Notes under the pieces: model-generated
Told to the model about the DNA's origin: nothing
Seen by the model: only the letters and a program-made list of their open reading frames with translations
Databases searched by the model: none
Part shown: piece after piece, positions 36,478 to 49,934 of the stretch
Layout: every line of letters starts with the position of its first letter
Position numbering within the stretch: position 1 is the stretch's first letter
Program-made: the position numbers and the translations under genes
Assembly: GCF_029784155.1 (NCBI RefSeq)
Contig: NC_073692.1
Span: forward strand, 317,468,105 to 317,532,104
Length of the DNA: 64,000 bases
From: Uranotaenia lowii
Taxonomy: Eukaryota > Arthropoda > Insecta > Diptera > Culicidae
Direction: 5' to 3'

Positions 36478-37590
36478 GATTCTCAGATTTTGAGATTCTC
36501 AGATTTGAGATCCTCGTATTAACAGATATTTTAATTCTCAGATTCTCAGATTTTCAGATTCTCAGATTCTCAGAACCTCAGATTCTAAGATTCTAAGATT
36601 TTCAGATTCTCAGATTCTAAGATTCTCACATATCTAGAGATCAGATTCTCAGATTCCGAGATTCTCAAATTCTCAGATTCTGAGATTCTCATATTCTCAG
36701 ATTCTCATATTCTCAGATACTCATATTCTCAGATTCTCATATTCTCAGATTCTCAGATTTTCAGATTCTCAGATTCTAAGATTCTGAGATTATCAGATGC
36801 TGAGATGCTCTGGTTTCCAGATTCTTAAATTCTCAGATTCTCAGATTCTCAGATTTTCAGATTTTCAGATTCTCAGATTCTCAGAATCTAAGATTCTCAG
36901 ATTCTCAAATTTTTAGATAATCAAATTTTTAAATAATCACATTTAAAATTAACAGATTCTCAGAATGTCAGATTCTCAAATTTTCAGATTCTCAAAGTAT
37001 CAGATTCTCAGATTCTCAGAATCTCATATTTTTAGATTTTTAAATTCTCAGATTCTCAGATTCTAAGATTCTCAAATTTTCAGATTCTCAGATTTTTAGA
37101 TTCTCAGATTCTCAGATTGTCAGAATACCAGCAGATTCTCAGCTCCTCAGTTTCTTAGATCTCAGATTTTAAGATTTGAAGATTCTCAGATTTTTAGATT
37201 TTTAGATTCTCGTATTCTTAGATTCTCGGTTTCTAAGATTCTTTGATTCTCAGGTGTTAAGATTCTCAGATTCTCAGATTATCAGCGGATTCTCAGATCA
37301 TCAAATTCTCAGATCTCAGATTTCACGATTCGTAGATTCTCAGATTTTTAGATTTTTAGATTCTCGTATTCTTAGATTCTCAGTTTCTCAGATTCTCAGG
37401 TTCTCAGATTCTCAGATTCTTAGATTCTTAGATTATCAGATTTTTAAAATCTTAAATTATCGAATTCTCTGATTCTCAGATTCTCAGATTCTCAAATTCT
37501 CTGATTCTCAGTTTCCCACATTCTCAGATTCTCAGATTCTTACATTCTCAGATTTCAGATTCTTCCATTTTCAAATTTTCAGATTCTGAG
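36478..37590 (+). repeat. AGATTCTC 8-bp satellite, array 1 right part
   Basis: Continuation of the array after the foldback element, with the same unit and orientation. It decays into scattered units by about 37870. CATATTCTC variants are locally amplified (36685-36745), showing recent local expansion. Confidence 0.9.
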
Positions 37591-37950
37591 ATTGACTTTC
37601 TCGGAAAACCGATTTTACTGAGTTTTAGAATCATCGACTTTCAGATTTTTAAGGCATTAGATATCAAGCTGCTCAATGGAGGGATTCTTATTATGTCAAC
37701 TGCTAAAATTCTCTAATTCTTAGTTTTACAATTCTAAGATTTTATTTATTTTTTCATTTTCCTATTCGTAGATTCTTAAATATTGATTTTATTTGGATTT
37801 CATTTTTTCATGTTTTTGAAATATCAGATTCCCCAATGCTCAGATTCTCAAGTTCAAGATTTTTAGATTCTGCAGAAAAAGACACGTAAGTAAATGATTT
37901 AGTCTAAGGGAGTTTTAAAATAAAAACGTGACACAGACGCTAAACATGTA

Positions 37951-38896
37951 AGGAAGAATGGGTATACTTGATCCACTTTTCTTATTTTCATCATGTTTTA
38001 AGGAAAATTTAGAAACTCGCCGTCTTTAGCATTTCCTGACAGCGTATAATTTCAATTTCATATGCTCCTAAAATAAGAAAGATACATGAACTCGCAGATG
38101 AACTAGAAGCATTTTCGTGAGACCAAAAAAATTGTGATATTTTTTAAGTTACAGGAGACTTGATCCTTTACTAAAGGAAACTTGATCCCTTATTTTGCTC
38201 TGACTTTAGACAAAAATCTAATAAAATCCAAAGATGAAAGGTGCGTTGATTATTTCTCGACATATTAGTTCTCATTGCACAGTTTGTAAGTATCAGACAA
38301 AGAAAAATTTAATAGTTCGTCAATTACCCTGTAGTCAATGCATACCTTAAGGCGTAATTTTCTAGTTTTAAGATAAATACAGTGTTTTTAGTCCTATTTA
38401 ACAGATAATTACTGGATAACCATTAGTTATTGGACAGATATTAGTAATTTCTTGATAACCAATCTTCACGTTCCATTCAGAAAAAAATATTCTTTAAGGA
38501 CTCAAGGGATCAATTATACTCATAACATACATTTTGGAAAACTTTTTCATCAAAAAATTGAGAGTATACTATTGTTTCGAAAATTTTGAATGATGAAGTT
38601 CATATTATACTCCAACGATTAGCATTTTAGAATAAATATTTTTATTTTTATTTTTCATGTGAGAAACATTCAAAAGTGATAAAAAAAGATCTTCAAATCA
38701 CATTTTGTTAAATTTTTCAAACAAAGTTCAATAACTCGAAAAACAAAATTTTTAAATTTTTTTTATACAGGAACATTGTTGTTTTGTTCTATTTGGCACA
38801 TTTTTCTAGAAAAATTGATATTTGTAAGACATTCTTGTTTCGAGATATAGCAAAGGGATCAAGTATCCCCAGGGATCAAGTATCATCATTCTCCCC
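37951..38896. mobile_element. 946-bp TA-flanked MITE (family F, ACTTGATCC words)
   Basis: The left end is AGGAAGAATGGGTATACTTG and the right end on the reverse strand is GGGGAGAATGATGATACTTG. TA flanks are at 37949-37950 and 38897-38898. ACTTGATCC occurs forward at 37966, 38158 and 38180 and reverse at 38856 and 38873, with a variant at 38507. No transposase. Confidence 0.7.
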
Positions 38897-38898
38897 TA

Positions 38899-40604
38899 TA
38901 ATGTACTTCTTTTCACATTTAAAATGAAAATCATTACAATCGATGCTTACACATAAAGAATATGTCTAGCTTTCTCTCATAGCTATTTTCAATTAAAAAA
39001 GTGCATATTTTTCCATTTCCTTCTCAAGATTTTGTATTCTTTCGATTAGTTATTGAACCTTCTTCCTGGAAGAAGCATCTGAAACGCCAGTTGAATTTGA
39101 ACCAAATATGCTCTCTTGAGTGGTTAACAATCTTTGACGTCCCGAGAGCATCGAGATCATAGCTCATTCCTACTTACAGGTATCTACAGACGTGTAAGTA
39201 ATATGTATTTACCACACAAGATGCAAACCAGAAGTGTAAGGTGGGAAAGTTGTTCCCAACCACTTTTCCATTCCTGGAAGACGAAATTTACAAACGAAAA
39301 GGCATCATACAATCCGACTTTGTGCTCGAGCTGACTGAAAAGATGTTAGAGTAGCCCCAGGGATTTATTTTCCATATTTCGAAGCGAAATGGAAGAAATG
39401 AATGCCGCTGCTATTGTAAAAACTCCACAAAGGAGATCGTGAATGGTGTATGAGGTTCCCTCACTTCTTTTTGATAGAAGGGAAGATGAAAATTTACATT
39501 GACATTTCTGTAATTTGATGTTGAGTGGGGAAGCTGTTATTATTGAACGAAATGTTTAATATAATTTTTTTCAATTTTTTTTAAGAATCACCCATTTTGA
39601 TAAGGTGCTAATTCTATGTAAGACATTGAAAAACCAATATAACGTTGACAATTTTAGCTTGCATAAGACTGATCCAGTAAAATTTTGCAAAACTTCTTAA
39701 AGTTCATGTCTTGCTAGCAGTCCAACGTCATCGAGATAGTTTTTCCCCAATCGTTTAATCAACCCAACCTGAAGTTCAGCTGAATTGCAGAATGGGTTCG
39801 CCGATCCAGAACGGAAACTTTTCTCCGATTTGATTGAGTCTTATTTGAGTTTTGATGGCTCCGTTTGCTGAGACATCGGGAAAAAAGTGGATTGAGAAGC
39901 AAAAAAAAGTTCACCGAACGAACTGAACTGAATCATTCCTCTTACCTTACACCTCGAAGTCAGTTTGCCTCCAGATCGATTTGCCATCAGCTGGACCATT
40001 GAATTTGGAAACAAAGTTCTGACTTGTAGCAGCAGCAGCAAACTAACTGCTACTAGCTAGGTATCAACTAAAAGTAGCAGCAAAAGTCGCAAGAATTGAT
40101 GTTTTGCTCCCAAATCGAGCGTGAATGAAAGTCTGGAACTGACGAGTGGAATGTCTTGTTCCCCTTCTTATTTTTTTTTATCAAGATTTTTTCTTTCTCA
40201 GAATGGTTGCAAAAGTCACATCTTGTCGAGTTTCTAGGATGAAGAGAGCCGGATTTTGGCTGTAAATCTCACAAGTGCAGGTGGAATGTTCAAATTTGGC
40301 AAACTGTTTTATTCGCATTTAATAAAATAATGAACTTTTCAATGCTATTAAAAAGTTTCTGTTGAGATTGTTGGAGACAGGTTTTTCGGTCTGGAAATGA
40401 TTGATGCAACGAAGTTGTAAAGACGTTGTTTGAAATAAATCAAAGATGTCAATTTGTGGAACTTTTTTTTAGAAAGTTATAAAAATGATTCGCGAGATTA
40501 TATATAGTCTACAATTCGAAAAAAAATCCTCAGTGTTTTAAATTGTTATTCAATTATGTACATAGAAACTTTAGCTCGATGACATTTAAATGCACAAAAT
40601 ATCA
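38899..40604. other. Partly GC-richer unique island (39040-40300)
   Basis: Unique sequence of near-coding composition without a supported gene. The open frames at 39134-39334 plus and 39841-40041 minus have no known domain. A (CAG)n-like run at 40027-40044 is present. Confidence 0.3.
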
Positions 40605-41759
40605 ACTGTAACCAGGCGCGGTCCTATGGGGGGGGGGTGATCACCCCCCCCACCAAGCGGCAAAAAACCGTCAAAAATACCCGCGAAAGCTCGAATTTCA
40701 ATTAAAAAAATGGAACTTTTCTTAGTAGATGTGCTTTAAAATTTTCAAAATTTTCTACTCCGTGGGAGTGTTTATTTATCAAAAAAGTTAATTTACCACT
40801 TTGAAAAAGACTTAATATTGAAAAAAAGTCGGTTCACCAAACTCAAGCAACCGAACTTGCGATTCCTTGGACTAAATTATACCAAATAACTTTTGTTGAA
40901 AAGTAACTCAACAAAAGTGTGTTGTTGAGTGTTGATTTTGAATTTGCTATTAATGAAATGTAGGGACAACTTTTTTTAAATTGTATGCCCCATATGCCAT
41001 AATTAACACGAGCAAATCGTAATAAATTTTATATATACTTCAAATTAAGAGCTTCTTAATTCTTGATTTTGTTTTGAATTTTAATGAAATGACAGCTTAT
41101 AAAAAGTCATATAGGGGGGTGAATACGGTTATAACACGGTTATAATACTGTGATTTTCAATTTTCTGTATTTTTAGAAATTTCTACCATGTTTAATGGAT
41201 CAACAGATCTTGGTCGTTCTTAGAAGTAAAAACCTTTGGCCTTCAAGTGTTAAATTGCTTTTATTGTAAGAAATTTAAATTTTAGTCAAATCATCCAAAG
41301 GAGTGATCAGTTAACTATTTTCTAGTAGATGTTTAAGAAACGTATGACTTCAATTTACCGTCTTACTTTCTAATCTTTCTTTTTGCCTTTAAGTCACCCA
41401 TATTTCACTAAACAAATTCAATCGAAATAAACAACAAGAATTGATGCGGCATTAAATTCATTATTGATAAAGTTTTGAGCAGCGAAAAGATTCCCATTAA
41501 GATTTTTTTTTATGTTTCAAAATATTTTTTAAATTGAAGGAAAATTATTAATTCAGAATCAGGAAAAACCATTCTAATAAAACTTTACTTTAAGAACAAA
41601 AAAATTATAAATATCTGAAATTTAAAAATAAATTTGAATTCAAAATTCTGTTTTTGTTTTAATCTTTTGTTTTTCAGCTGGTTTATTGAGAATTTTTAAT
41701 GTCTAATGCTAACCTCATTTTAAAATCTAAAGTAGTGCTATTTTTACTTACGTTTACAC

Positions 41760-42239
41760 TAAGGTTGCCAGAATGTTTTCAGCACGTACCCGGGCCGGAC
41801 AATCCGGGCTATTTTCATCTAAAAACCTGGCGAAATCCGGGCATTTGATTCCAAAATGTTGACCAAAAATCCGAGCAAAATCCAGACAAATTTGTTTCAA
41901 ATCCAGGAATTACTCAACACAAATCAAGTTAAAAAACAGGTTAAAATTTTTTTTTCCTCAGCAGTTTTTCGCAATTCGTTTTTACGCTTTCCAAAAAACT
42001 TCTCATGGTTATTTTTATTAAACTTGTTCAAAAAATTTCGTTTTTGACGCATAAATAAGAAATATTAACAACAAAATTAATTTTTTTTTGTTTGTTTTGG
42101 CAAATAAAGTGAATAAATACGGGCGAAATCCGGGCCTTTTAACTCAAAACCGGGCAACCGGGCCGGGCCGGACTTTTGTCAAATTTTGTGTTAAATATTC
42201 GGGCAAACCCGGATAAAACCGGGCAATCTGGCAACCTTA
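41760..42239. mobile_element. 480-bp hAT-type MITE
   Basis: 13-bp inverted ends TAAGGTTGCCAGA and TCTGGCAACCTTA, with the 8-bp duplication GTTTACAC at 41752-41759 and 42240-42247. The interior repeats CCGGGCCGG, ATCCGGGC and CCGGGCAA words. A second, decayed copy lies at 30138-30582. Confidence 0.85.
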
Positions 42240-43621
42240 GTTTACACGGAATTCATGACTTATTGCGAAACAAGAATTCGAGTTCTGAATCACAGTAAGG
42301 ATTCTCTTTCGCGAGGTTTTTTCACCCTCAATTTTCCACCATTCAAATATGAATTATAAACTTAAATTTAATAACCGATATTATGAAATTCAATAACAAA
42401 AATTTAAATTTCAGATCTGGTTTTATTTAATTCTGATTGAAATGTATCATATCAAACATTCATACAATAGATGACCATGGAAAGATACAAGTACTAAGTA
42501 AAAAAATCTTCTAAAGAGATTTCAGCAACAATAAATAAAAAAAAGAGCGTTCATATGAGTTTTTAGATAAAAAAAAAGGAACAAAAAGTTTTTATAAAAG
42601 CTGTTTCAATATGAAGAAACTGGTTTTGATAATAAAGATTCAAATTCATCTCCAGAACCCAAAATCTGCATTCAAAACTATAACACAAGGATAAATATTC
42701 ACATTTTCCGAGGTGCAAAGAATTTGAAAACTGATTTCGACTAATTTAGGAGCACTAAATACAAATTTGTATTTTTTTTTTATCAGCTCCTGTTTCCGGT
42801 ATAAATTTTAAAATTACAAGATTTATTGAAAAAATTTGTGCGCCTTTTAGCAAAAGTGTAAAATATCAAAATGATCAAGAAAAAAAGGTTTTAACTTAAT
42901 GATCAATTTTCATGAAGACTGTGAGTAATTAACCATGAGAAAAAATTATAGAAGTAAATACCTTTCCTGATTTTGTAAAATACGAAGATTACCTAGATGT
43001 AATCTGTATTGTTTTTTTGGGAATTTGTTAATTTTTGTATTCTTCCATCTGATCTGTAACGTTGAATAAATAAAGGGTAATGGAAAGATATTAGATACAT
43101 ATTTTTTATTGTTCATGTAGGTTAGTTACTTCACCAATAATTAGCAAAAAATATGACAAAAAAATCGAGTTTGAGACTCAATAATCTTCCAAAATCAGAT
43201 TGTTTCGGTTTTATTTTTCCCTTGTGAATTAAAACTCCTCTTATCATTCCACTATTTTTTCGGCAACAAGGTAATCTATCATGCTAAAATGTCAGAAAAT
43301 CTTTCAGTGATTTTTAACCAACACACATTTTAAGACCTACAACAATTATGTCACCGATACTGCTTTCAGCTTATCTACACAATAATATTTAAATTTGAAG
43401 TTAAAATTTAGCTTAAGGATTGATATTCTAAATCTGAAAGCTTGGCTTTTTCAATGGCAAATCATTTAGACTCTTCACTAATGAAAAGTATTAACACTCA
43501 GAATTAACCCTGTATTTCATTGTTTTTTTTTCATTCCAAATTATTTAAAAAATTGAGCATTATGTGAAGGTACCTTCATCAACAATAAAGAAGATTAATC
43601 ACTTTCTTATAATTTATTTGT

Positions 43622-44396
43622 AAAAAGAAGAAAAGTATTCCATTTCTACTTAAGTTTGATGGGGATAAAAATCATAATTTACCGGTTGTGCTTTTAAAAA
43701 TTAACCACTTGAAAGGAATCAAAGTGGGGCGTTATAGAGCGACTTCAAAAAAATACCTTGCTGTTTGCTTAATGATGGGACTGTGTTGGGAAGAAAAAAA
43801 GGTGAAGTTTTGAAACAAAGTGAAGAAAATAAGAGTTAAAGGAATCAACTGCATGATTATAGAAAAAAAAATAAGCGGATTGTTATCAGCTTAATCAGAA
43901 TTTTTTTGTTCGAATAAGCAAGCGCTGATGATTGACAACAGTTACTGAATAAGGTCGGTTATACTGAATAAGGTCGGTTACAGATAAAGGTAAGCTTAGG
44001 GTGTCTTGAGGTAAGTTGGGTATAAAGGTAAGATTATTCTGTTGTATAACTACTTCATTTATTGATTATATTGTATAAGAACGTTCAACCAGTTGCCAGC
44101 TGGGCAGGTATCTACACGCATGCGGAATACCTGTCGTAGATTCATAACACTGAGAATGTTATGAATTTTATACGGTTGCGAAAATGTTTGCTCGTTCTAC
44201 AAATAAGACATACACATACACGAAATACATTCATTACATGACAGTTCACACGAAGCCATGGTGTCGGGTATGTGGTAATTTGCATTGAAGATTGGCCGAA
44301 CTTATAATCTAAAGAATGCAATTTAGCGCATACGTTGGCGAAACTGCGGTGAATACGTGCACCCATGGTGGATTATCTACATACATACATACATAC
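43622..44396 (+). mobile_element. Retroposon with 28-bp target duplications and CATA tail
   Basis: A 28-bp target sequence starting ATTAATCACTTTCTTATAAT occurs at 43594-43621 and 44397-44424 (one mismatch). The 775-bp insert ends with a (CATA)n tail at 44378-44396. It contains a direct repeat, ACTGAATAAGGTCGGTTA (about 43944 and 43964). No RT is seen; it is a truncated LINE or a LINE-dependent retroposon. Confidence 0.7.
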
Positions 44397-45114
44397 ATTA
44401 ATCACTTTCTTATAATATATTTGTTGTAGTTCAGTTAAAATTGAAAATTATGAATGATAACTTTAAATTCAAGAGCAAATCAATTAAATTAGTTCCCAGA
44501 AGCTTCATATTCAGAAACTGATTTATATAATCGGTTTTTTTCCTTAATTTATATTAAAGTGTTGATTTTATATACTGTGCTTTCAAATTTGAAAATAATA
44601 GGTAATACTTTAAGAGCTCTTAAAGCGACAATTTTGAAATACCAGATGTACCTACACATTAAAAATAAATTATCAACATTTTTTCGCAGTGGATATTAGA
44701 GATTTGCTGGTTGTTATAAAAAGGATGTGTAAGTTGTGTAGAAGGATATTAGAATGAGTATATAGAGAAACTTTGATAAAGTTTTAATTATTCATATCTT
44801 GTTTCATACTTTTTTAAATACATGTTGTTCAGTGAAATTCATGGGGGAAGGAGGAGCAGTGTCCCGCTTATATTGTAGACTCATTTGCAACTAACTATGC
44901 CCCCCCCCCCGTAACCCCTCCCCCTCCTTTCGCTCACTCAAATGATTGTTTTTTTCACCAGATATTAACGTACCTTTATATTGACTGATTTCTGAAAATT
45001 GGAAAATCACCCCCCCCCCCAAGAGCCAGCTCTAGAACCGCCCCTGACTGTAACACAGCTTCTAAATCAGCAATAACTCATCTTTTACAGCATTTAATCG
45101 AATGCATATCTTCT

Positions 45115-45310
45115 TTGCCGCCAACCATGGCCTAGAGGATAGCGTTTAGGTCTTCTCATCCAAAGGTCATGAGACCGAGTCTCGGTCACGGCATACATAG
45201 TACTCGTTCTATAGGCTGGTGGTATCCTAGAAAGGTGTACGCTTTGCGTTAGTAGAATTAAGACCTCTTCGAAGAAGTATGAAGTTTGTTTAAGATCTTA
45301 TTTGTGTGTG
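45115..45310 (+). mobile_element. tRNA-derived SINE
   Basis: A-box-like ATGGCCTAGAGGATAGCG (45127-45144), then a B-box-like region GAGACCGAGTCTCGGTCAC (45171-45189) with mutations from the GGTTCGAATCC type. A body ending around TATTTGTGTG follows. The layout is a tRNA-like head plus unrelated body, in the style of insect SINEs. Confidence 0.6.
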
Positions 45311-45749
45311 TTCGTTTAAAAAAAATACATTCAATGGTTTGAATTTCATACTTTACAAAATTGAATGGAAACTCAGCTTTTGAAACGGTTTTCTGTGAAC
45401 ATATAAATCCCTTGCCCTTGATAGACAACTTCGTCATCAGAACAGTTTTAATAAATTTGTTTTGAACAAATTATTGAAGGGATGTTTGTTCCACAATCCA
45501 CAATGACGACAGAAAATCTTAAAATGGTCAAATTCACTAAAAAATATCGTCAATTTGATTTTCTCAAAAAATATATTTAAATATACATATAACGCGCTAC
45601 GAAAAATGTTGTAGCTACCGGGCTTTAAATAATTTGGGAGATTTTTAAAGAGAAAAAATTCAACAGAAGAATCCTATATGCCCAAATTTATCATTTTAAT
45701 GAGATTAAATTTAACAAAGCAAGATTAAAAGATAAGAGTTATTAATTAA

Positions 45750-46872
45750 TTCGAAGATCATAAGATCATCAAATTTTCTGATTCCCAAGTGCTGAGACTC
45801 TCTCATTTTCCGATTATCAGATTCCGAGACTTAGGATGTGAGATTTTCAGATATTCTGAATTGAGGATTCTATGTTGCACAACCTACCAGCTTTCCATAT
45901 TTTTATTTTTTCAAATTCTCAGATTCTCAAATTCTCTGACTTTAAGTTGATCGGATAAACAAATTCTTGAATTCTCATATCCTAAGATCATCAAAATCTC
46001 AGTTTCTCCTCATGTTTGGCTGTCAGATTTCACATCAGAATATCACTTTTTACGATTCTTATTTTCTTAAATAATCATAGTTTTATCAGCTTCGATTCAA
46101 GTTTATCAGGTTCTTTGGTTTTAATAAAATCACATTTTTGATAAAACAAATTCACAGGTTATCAGAATATCAGTATTTCAGTGTTTCAGGATACAAGATG
46201 CTAAAAAGTTCAAATTTTCATAAATTCAGACTCTTAGAGTCTAAATTTCAAAATTTCAGATTCTTAGATTTTCGAATTATTCGATTCTAAAATTTTCAGG
46301 TTTTAAGATTTCAAAGTTCTCAAATTATCAAATTATCAGATTCTTGACATATTCGATTCACGAATTTTCAGAACTACAGATACTCAGATTCTCAGATTAT
46401 CAGGTTTTCAAATTCTTGGAATTTCAGACTTTCAAGTTTCCATTTTCAAAGCTTTACTGAATCCCAGATAAGGCTAAGATTCTCAGTTTGTGAAATTCTC
46501 CAATTTTCATATTTTCCGATTCGCAGATTTTTCAAATTTTTTTTTTGATTTTTTAGGCTTTTACACTCTCAGATTTTCAGATTCTCGGATACTAAGATAC
46601 TCAGATTCTGAGATTCTTAGATCTTCAGGTTCCTGGATTCTCGAATTCTCAGATTCTTAGTTTCTCTGATTATCGGATGCTATGATCCTTTGTTAAATCC
46701 AAGTTTTTCAGCGTCAGATTCTCTGACTCTTTAAATGTCAGAACGATAGATTCTCCGATTCTCAGGTTCTCAGGTTCTCAGGTTCTCAGGTTCTCAGGTT
46801 CTCAGGTTCTCAGATTCTTAGATTCTCATTGACCTGAATGACTTATTAAGTTTAAGGGTCTAATGACCCTTA

Positions 46873-46905
<33 letters not shown>

Positions 46906-48130
46906 TGATTCTCAGATTTCCAGACTGTCAGATTCTCAGATTCTCAGATTCGCAGATGCTCAGATTTTCAGTTTCTAAGATTCTCAGATTCTCAGATTCT
47001 CTGATTATCAAATTCTATGATTTTCAGATTCATAAATTCTCAGATTTTTATTTTTTTATATTCTCAGATTCTCAAATTCTCAGTTTTTAGATTCTTGTAT
47101 TCTAAGATTCTCATATTGCTAGATTGTCAGAAACCAAGAACCTCGGATTCTTAGATTTTTTTATTTTAGATTTTTAGCTTCTCAGATTTCAAGGTTCTCA
47201 GATTCTCATATTCTCAGATTATCAGATTATCAAATTATCAGATTCTTAGCATCTCAGATTCTCAGATTCTCACAATATATTATCAGTTGTATTCACATTA
47301 TCCATGATTCAATGATTTTCAGATTCTCAAGTTCTTCGACTCTCAGATTGTCAGATTCATTGATTAACATAATCCAAGTTTTTCAAATTATCTGATGTTC
47401 TGATTCTCAAAATGCCAAATCGATGGATTCTAAGATTTTCTGGTTTTCAGATTTTCAGATATTCAGATTTTCATAATCCTATATTTCCCTATTCTCAGAT
47501 TATAAAATTCTCATACTATCAGTTTCTCAAATTCTTTGGTTCTAAGAGTCTTAGATTCTCAGTTTTTTAGATAATCGATTCTTAGATTTTTAGAAACTCG
47601 GGATATCAGATCCTTATATTCACAAATTATTAAATTAGATTAGATTTTTAGATAGATGCTTAGATTGTTAGATTCCCAGATTTCTAGATGATCAGATCCT
47701 CAGTTTCTTCATTTTCCATATTTTAAGATTCTTAAACTTCTTGGTCTTCAGATTCTTTTGCTTTCAGATTTTCAGATTCCCAGATTATCCTATCATATCA
47801 TTATCATAATTATTGACTAAGTATAAGATTTTTAGATTTGAAAACCATCAGATTTACTTATTTTTAATATTTTCTGATTCTCAGATACTCTCCGAATCTT
47901 ATATTATTTGATTCTTTAATTTCAGCTTATCACATTCTGAAATTCTTACATTCTTTGATTCTAAGATTATCAGATTATGAGATTCCCAAATTCTCAGATT
48001 TTCGTTTTGAAAGAAATTTCGATTTTCAGATTTTAATATTTCACGAATTGTTTTCATAGATTCATTTATTCTCAGATTTTGAGATTTTGGAATGTTCAGA
48101 TTCTCAGATCCTCGGGTTTTTAGTTTTTCT
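45750..48130 (+). repeat. AGATTCTC 8-bp satellite, array 2 (older)
   Basis: The same unit as 34757-37590 but more degenerate and interspersed with AT-rich filler. It contains six perfect AGGTTCTC units (46763-46815) and a TTA microsatellite (about 46874-46908). The plus-strand open frame at 46863-47090 is repeat-derived. Confidence 0.8.
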
Positions 48131-48447
48131 GTTTAGTTAGATTTCTCATTTTCTAGATTTTCCAATTTTATCCCATTTGTGTATGGATTTTTGATATTCA
48201 TTGATGTTTTGTTAAGATCATTTAAGGATTTTTTTTGGACCGATCGATCATAAAAGAAGTGAAATGAATATGCTAGAAATATTTCATTTAAACCTTCGTT
48301 TCATAAAGAAACAAATTTGCTACAAATTATTTAAACTGTTATAAATTTCGCATGATACAAAATTATGAACCTTTTTTTATGGCACAAAATCTCCTACTTC
48401 AAGATAACGTTCAATTAAACAAAATACTCTTTTAGTGAATTAAAGTA

Positions 48448-49361
48448 GGGGAGAGTGGGGTATCGTGGGCCATGGGGAAACGTGGGCCACTTTTAATATC
48501 TCAGATGTGTGTTGAGATAAAAATCTCAAACCAATTGTCATCGTCGTCGCTTTGCGTGAGCATATGTTCCTATATGTTGTTGACTGAAATACGTATTATA
48601 TGCTTCTTTTATTTATCAAGCTAAAAAAAGTTAGAAAAATTTGCTTACATAATTAAAAAAACACCCGCTAATTTCATCGATGGGGAACCTAAAGTGCATA
48701 ACAAAAATATGCTCATACGCTTATGATCTTAGTTTTGTCATGATCTTTCACATGGAAAAGGAATTTTTGATGAAACTTCAATAAGTCACACAAACGCAAC
48801 CAATTTGCAAATCATACCTTGTGGGGAATCGTGGGCCACACATCTTGATTCACCTATATTTTTATGATTTTATACACATTCAGAACTGAAAATACGTTTT
48901 ACCTATCTGTAAAGTTTTCTTATGCCAAATGAAGAGTTATGAAAAATATTTTGTCCATCCCATATAAGAAATTTTGCTAAAACGTTCGCGAGCCAGATTT
49001 TGGAATCTATGCGATCATACACAGCTCTCTTTTTTATTTCATCATCTGAAATTGCTTTAAAATAACGAAATGAATTAGGAAATCACAGTTTTGGGTCAAC
49101 TCATAAACTTTGCATGTTATTTGGTCAATTTGGATTTGGTGGCCCACGATTCCCCACCATTTTTCAAAATTCAAAAAATATTGCTTTTTTTTCAAAAAGT
49201 CAGAATTTGGGCAAAATAACTTTTTAAAATTTTTTAAAAAATACCTTATGATACCTTGAAAATATAGAAAACCATACCATTTTTTATAATCATTTTATCT
49301 TTTATAATAAAGAAGTTATGGAACATCGTAAAAAAGTGGCCCATGATTCCCCACTCTCCCA
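48448..49361. mobile_element. 914-bp TA-flanked MITE (family C, CGTGGGCCAC words)
   Basis: The left end is GGGGAGAGTGGGGTATCGTG and the right end on the reverse strand is TGGGAGAGTGGGGAATCATG. TA flanks are at 48446-48447 and 49362-49363. CGTGGGCCA(C) is forward at 48464, 48481 and 48830 and reverse at 49139 and 49336. No transposase. Confidence 0.75.
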
Positions 49362-49934
49362 TACAAATGAGACCAACTTGAATCTGAAAAATATGAAATA
49401 TTGAAAAAGCCTTAATTTTTAGATTTTTGGCCTTGTTCACATTGAGAAATATTTTTTGACTGGGATTAAATATTTTCATATTCTACTTAACTGGGATTTC
49501 ACATTAAATTCACATAATGAACATAATTTGAGGACTTTTTGTTTTTTTTTTATAATGGCTTTTTTTCATCATTGTTGCAAATTTGCAACATCATGCAATG
49601 GTAGGTCCCTAGCTATGCTCATGGGTTCCATTGTATGTTGTCGAAATTATCATCTGTTAAACAGTGTATTTGTTTTTTGATGAAGATGTTATTGTTATAA
49701 ATGTTTTATTATTATGTTCTAACGATGTTTCAAAACTGTTGCAGATGAATGAGCATTGAACTGAAAAATATTGCTGACAACTGTAGAAATTTTGGAAAAA
49801 AAACAAGTACAAATATTGGTTAGATCATTAATCATTCGTTTCATAACGTAATTAATTCGCAATTATCACGAACTCAGTTTTGAATCTAGCAAAATCCTGA
49901 AATATAGACTTTTACTACTCGAGAGCATTTAGTA

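Larger units (their letters stand above)
40613..45046. mobile_element. 4.4-kb hAT-type element, no transposase
   Basis: The left end is CAGGCGCGGTCCTATGGGGG and the right end on the reverse strand is CAGGGGCGGTTCTAGAGCTG. It is flanked by an exact 8-bp duplication ACTGTAAC at 40605-40612 and 45047-45054. G/C homopolymers follow both termini. The CAG start and 8-bp TSD fit hAT. Inside are a hAT-type MITE (41760-42239) and a retroposon (43622-44396). No open frame resembles a hAT transposase or BED finger. Confidence 0.75.

Noticed and set aside
34710..37472. Plus-strand open frames rich in SDSQILRF
   Set aside because: They are translations of the AGATTCTC satellite; an 8-bp unit gives a 24-bp protein period without coding meaning.
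34757..37590. Possible CRISPR-like array
   Set aside because: The unit is 8 bp with no unique spacers and the genome is eukaryotic.
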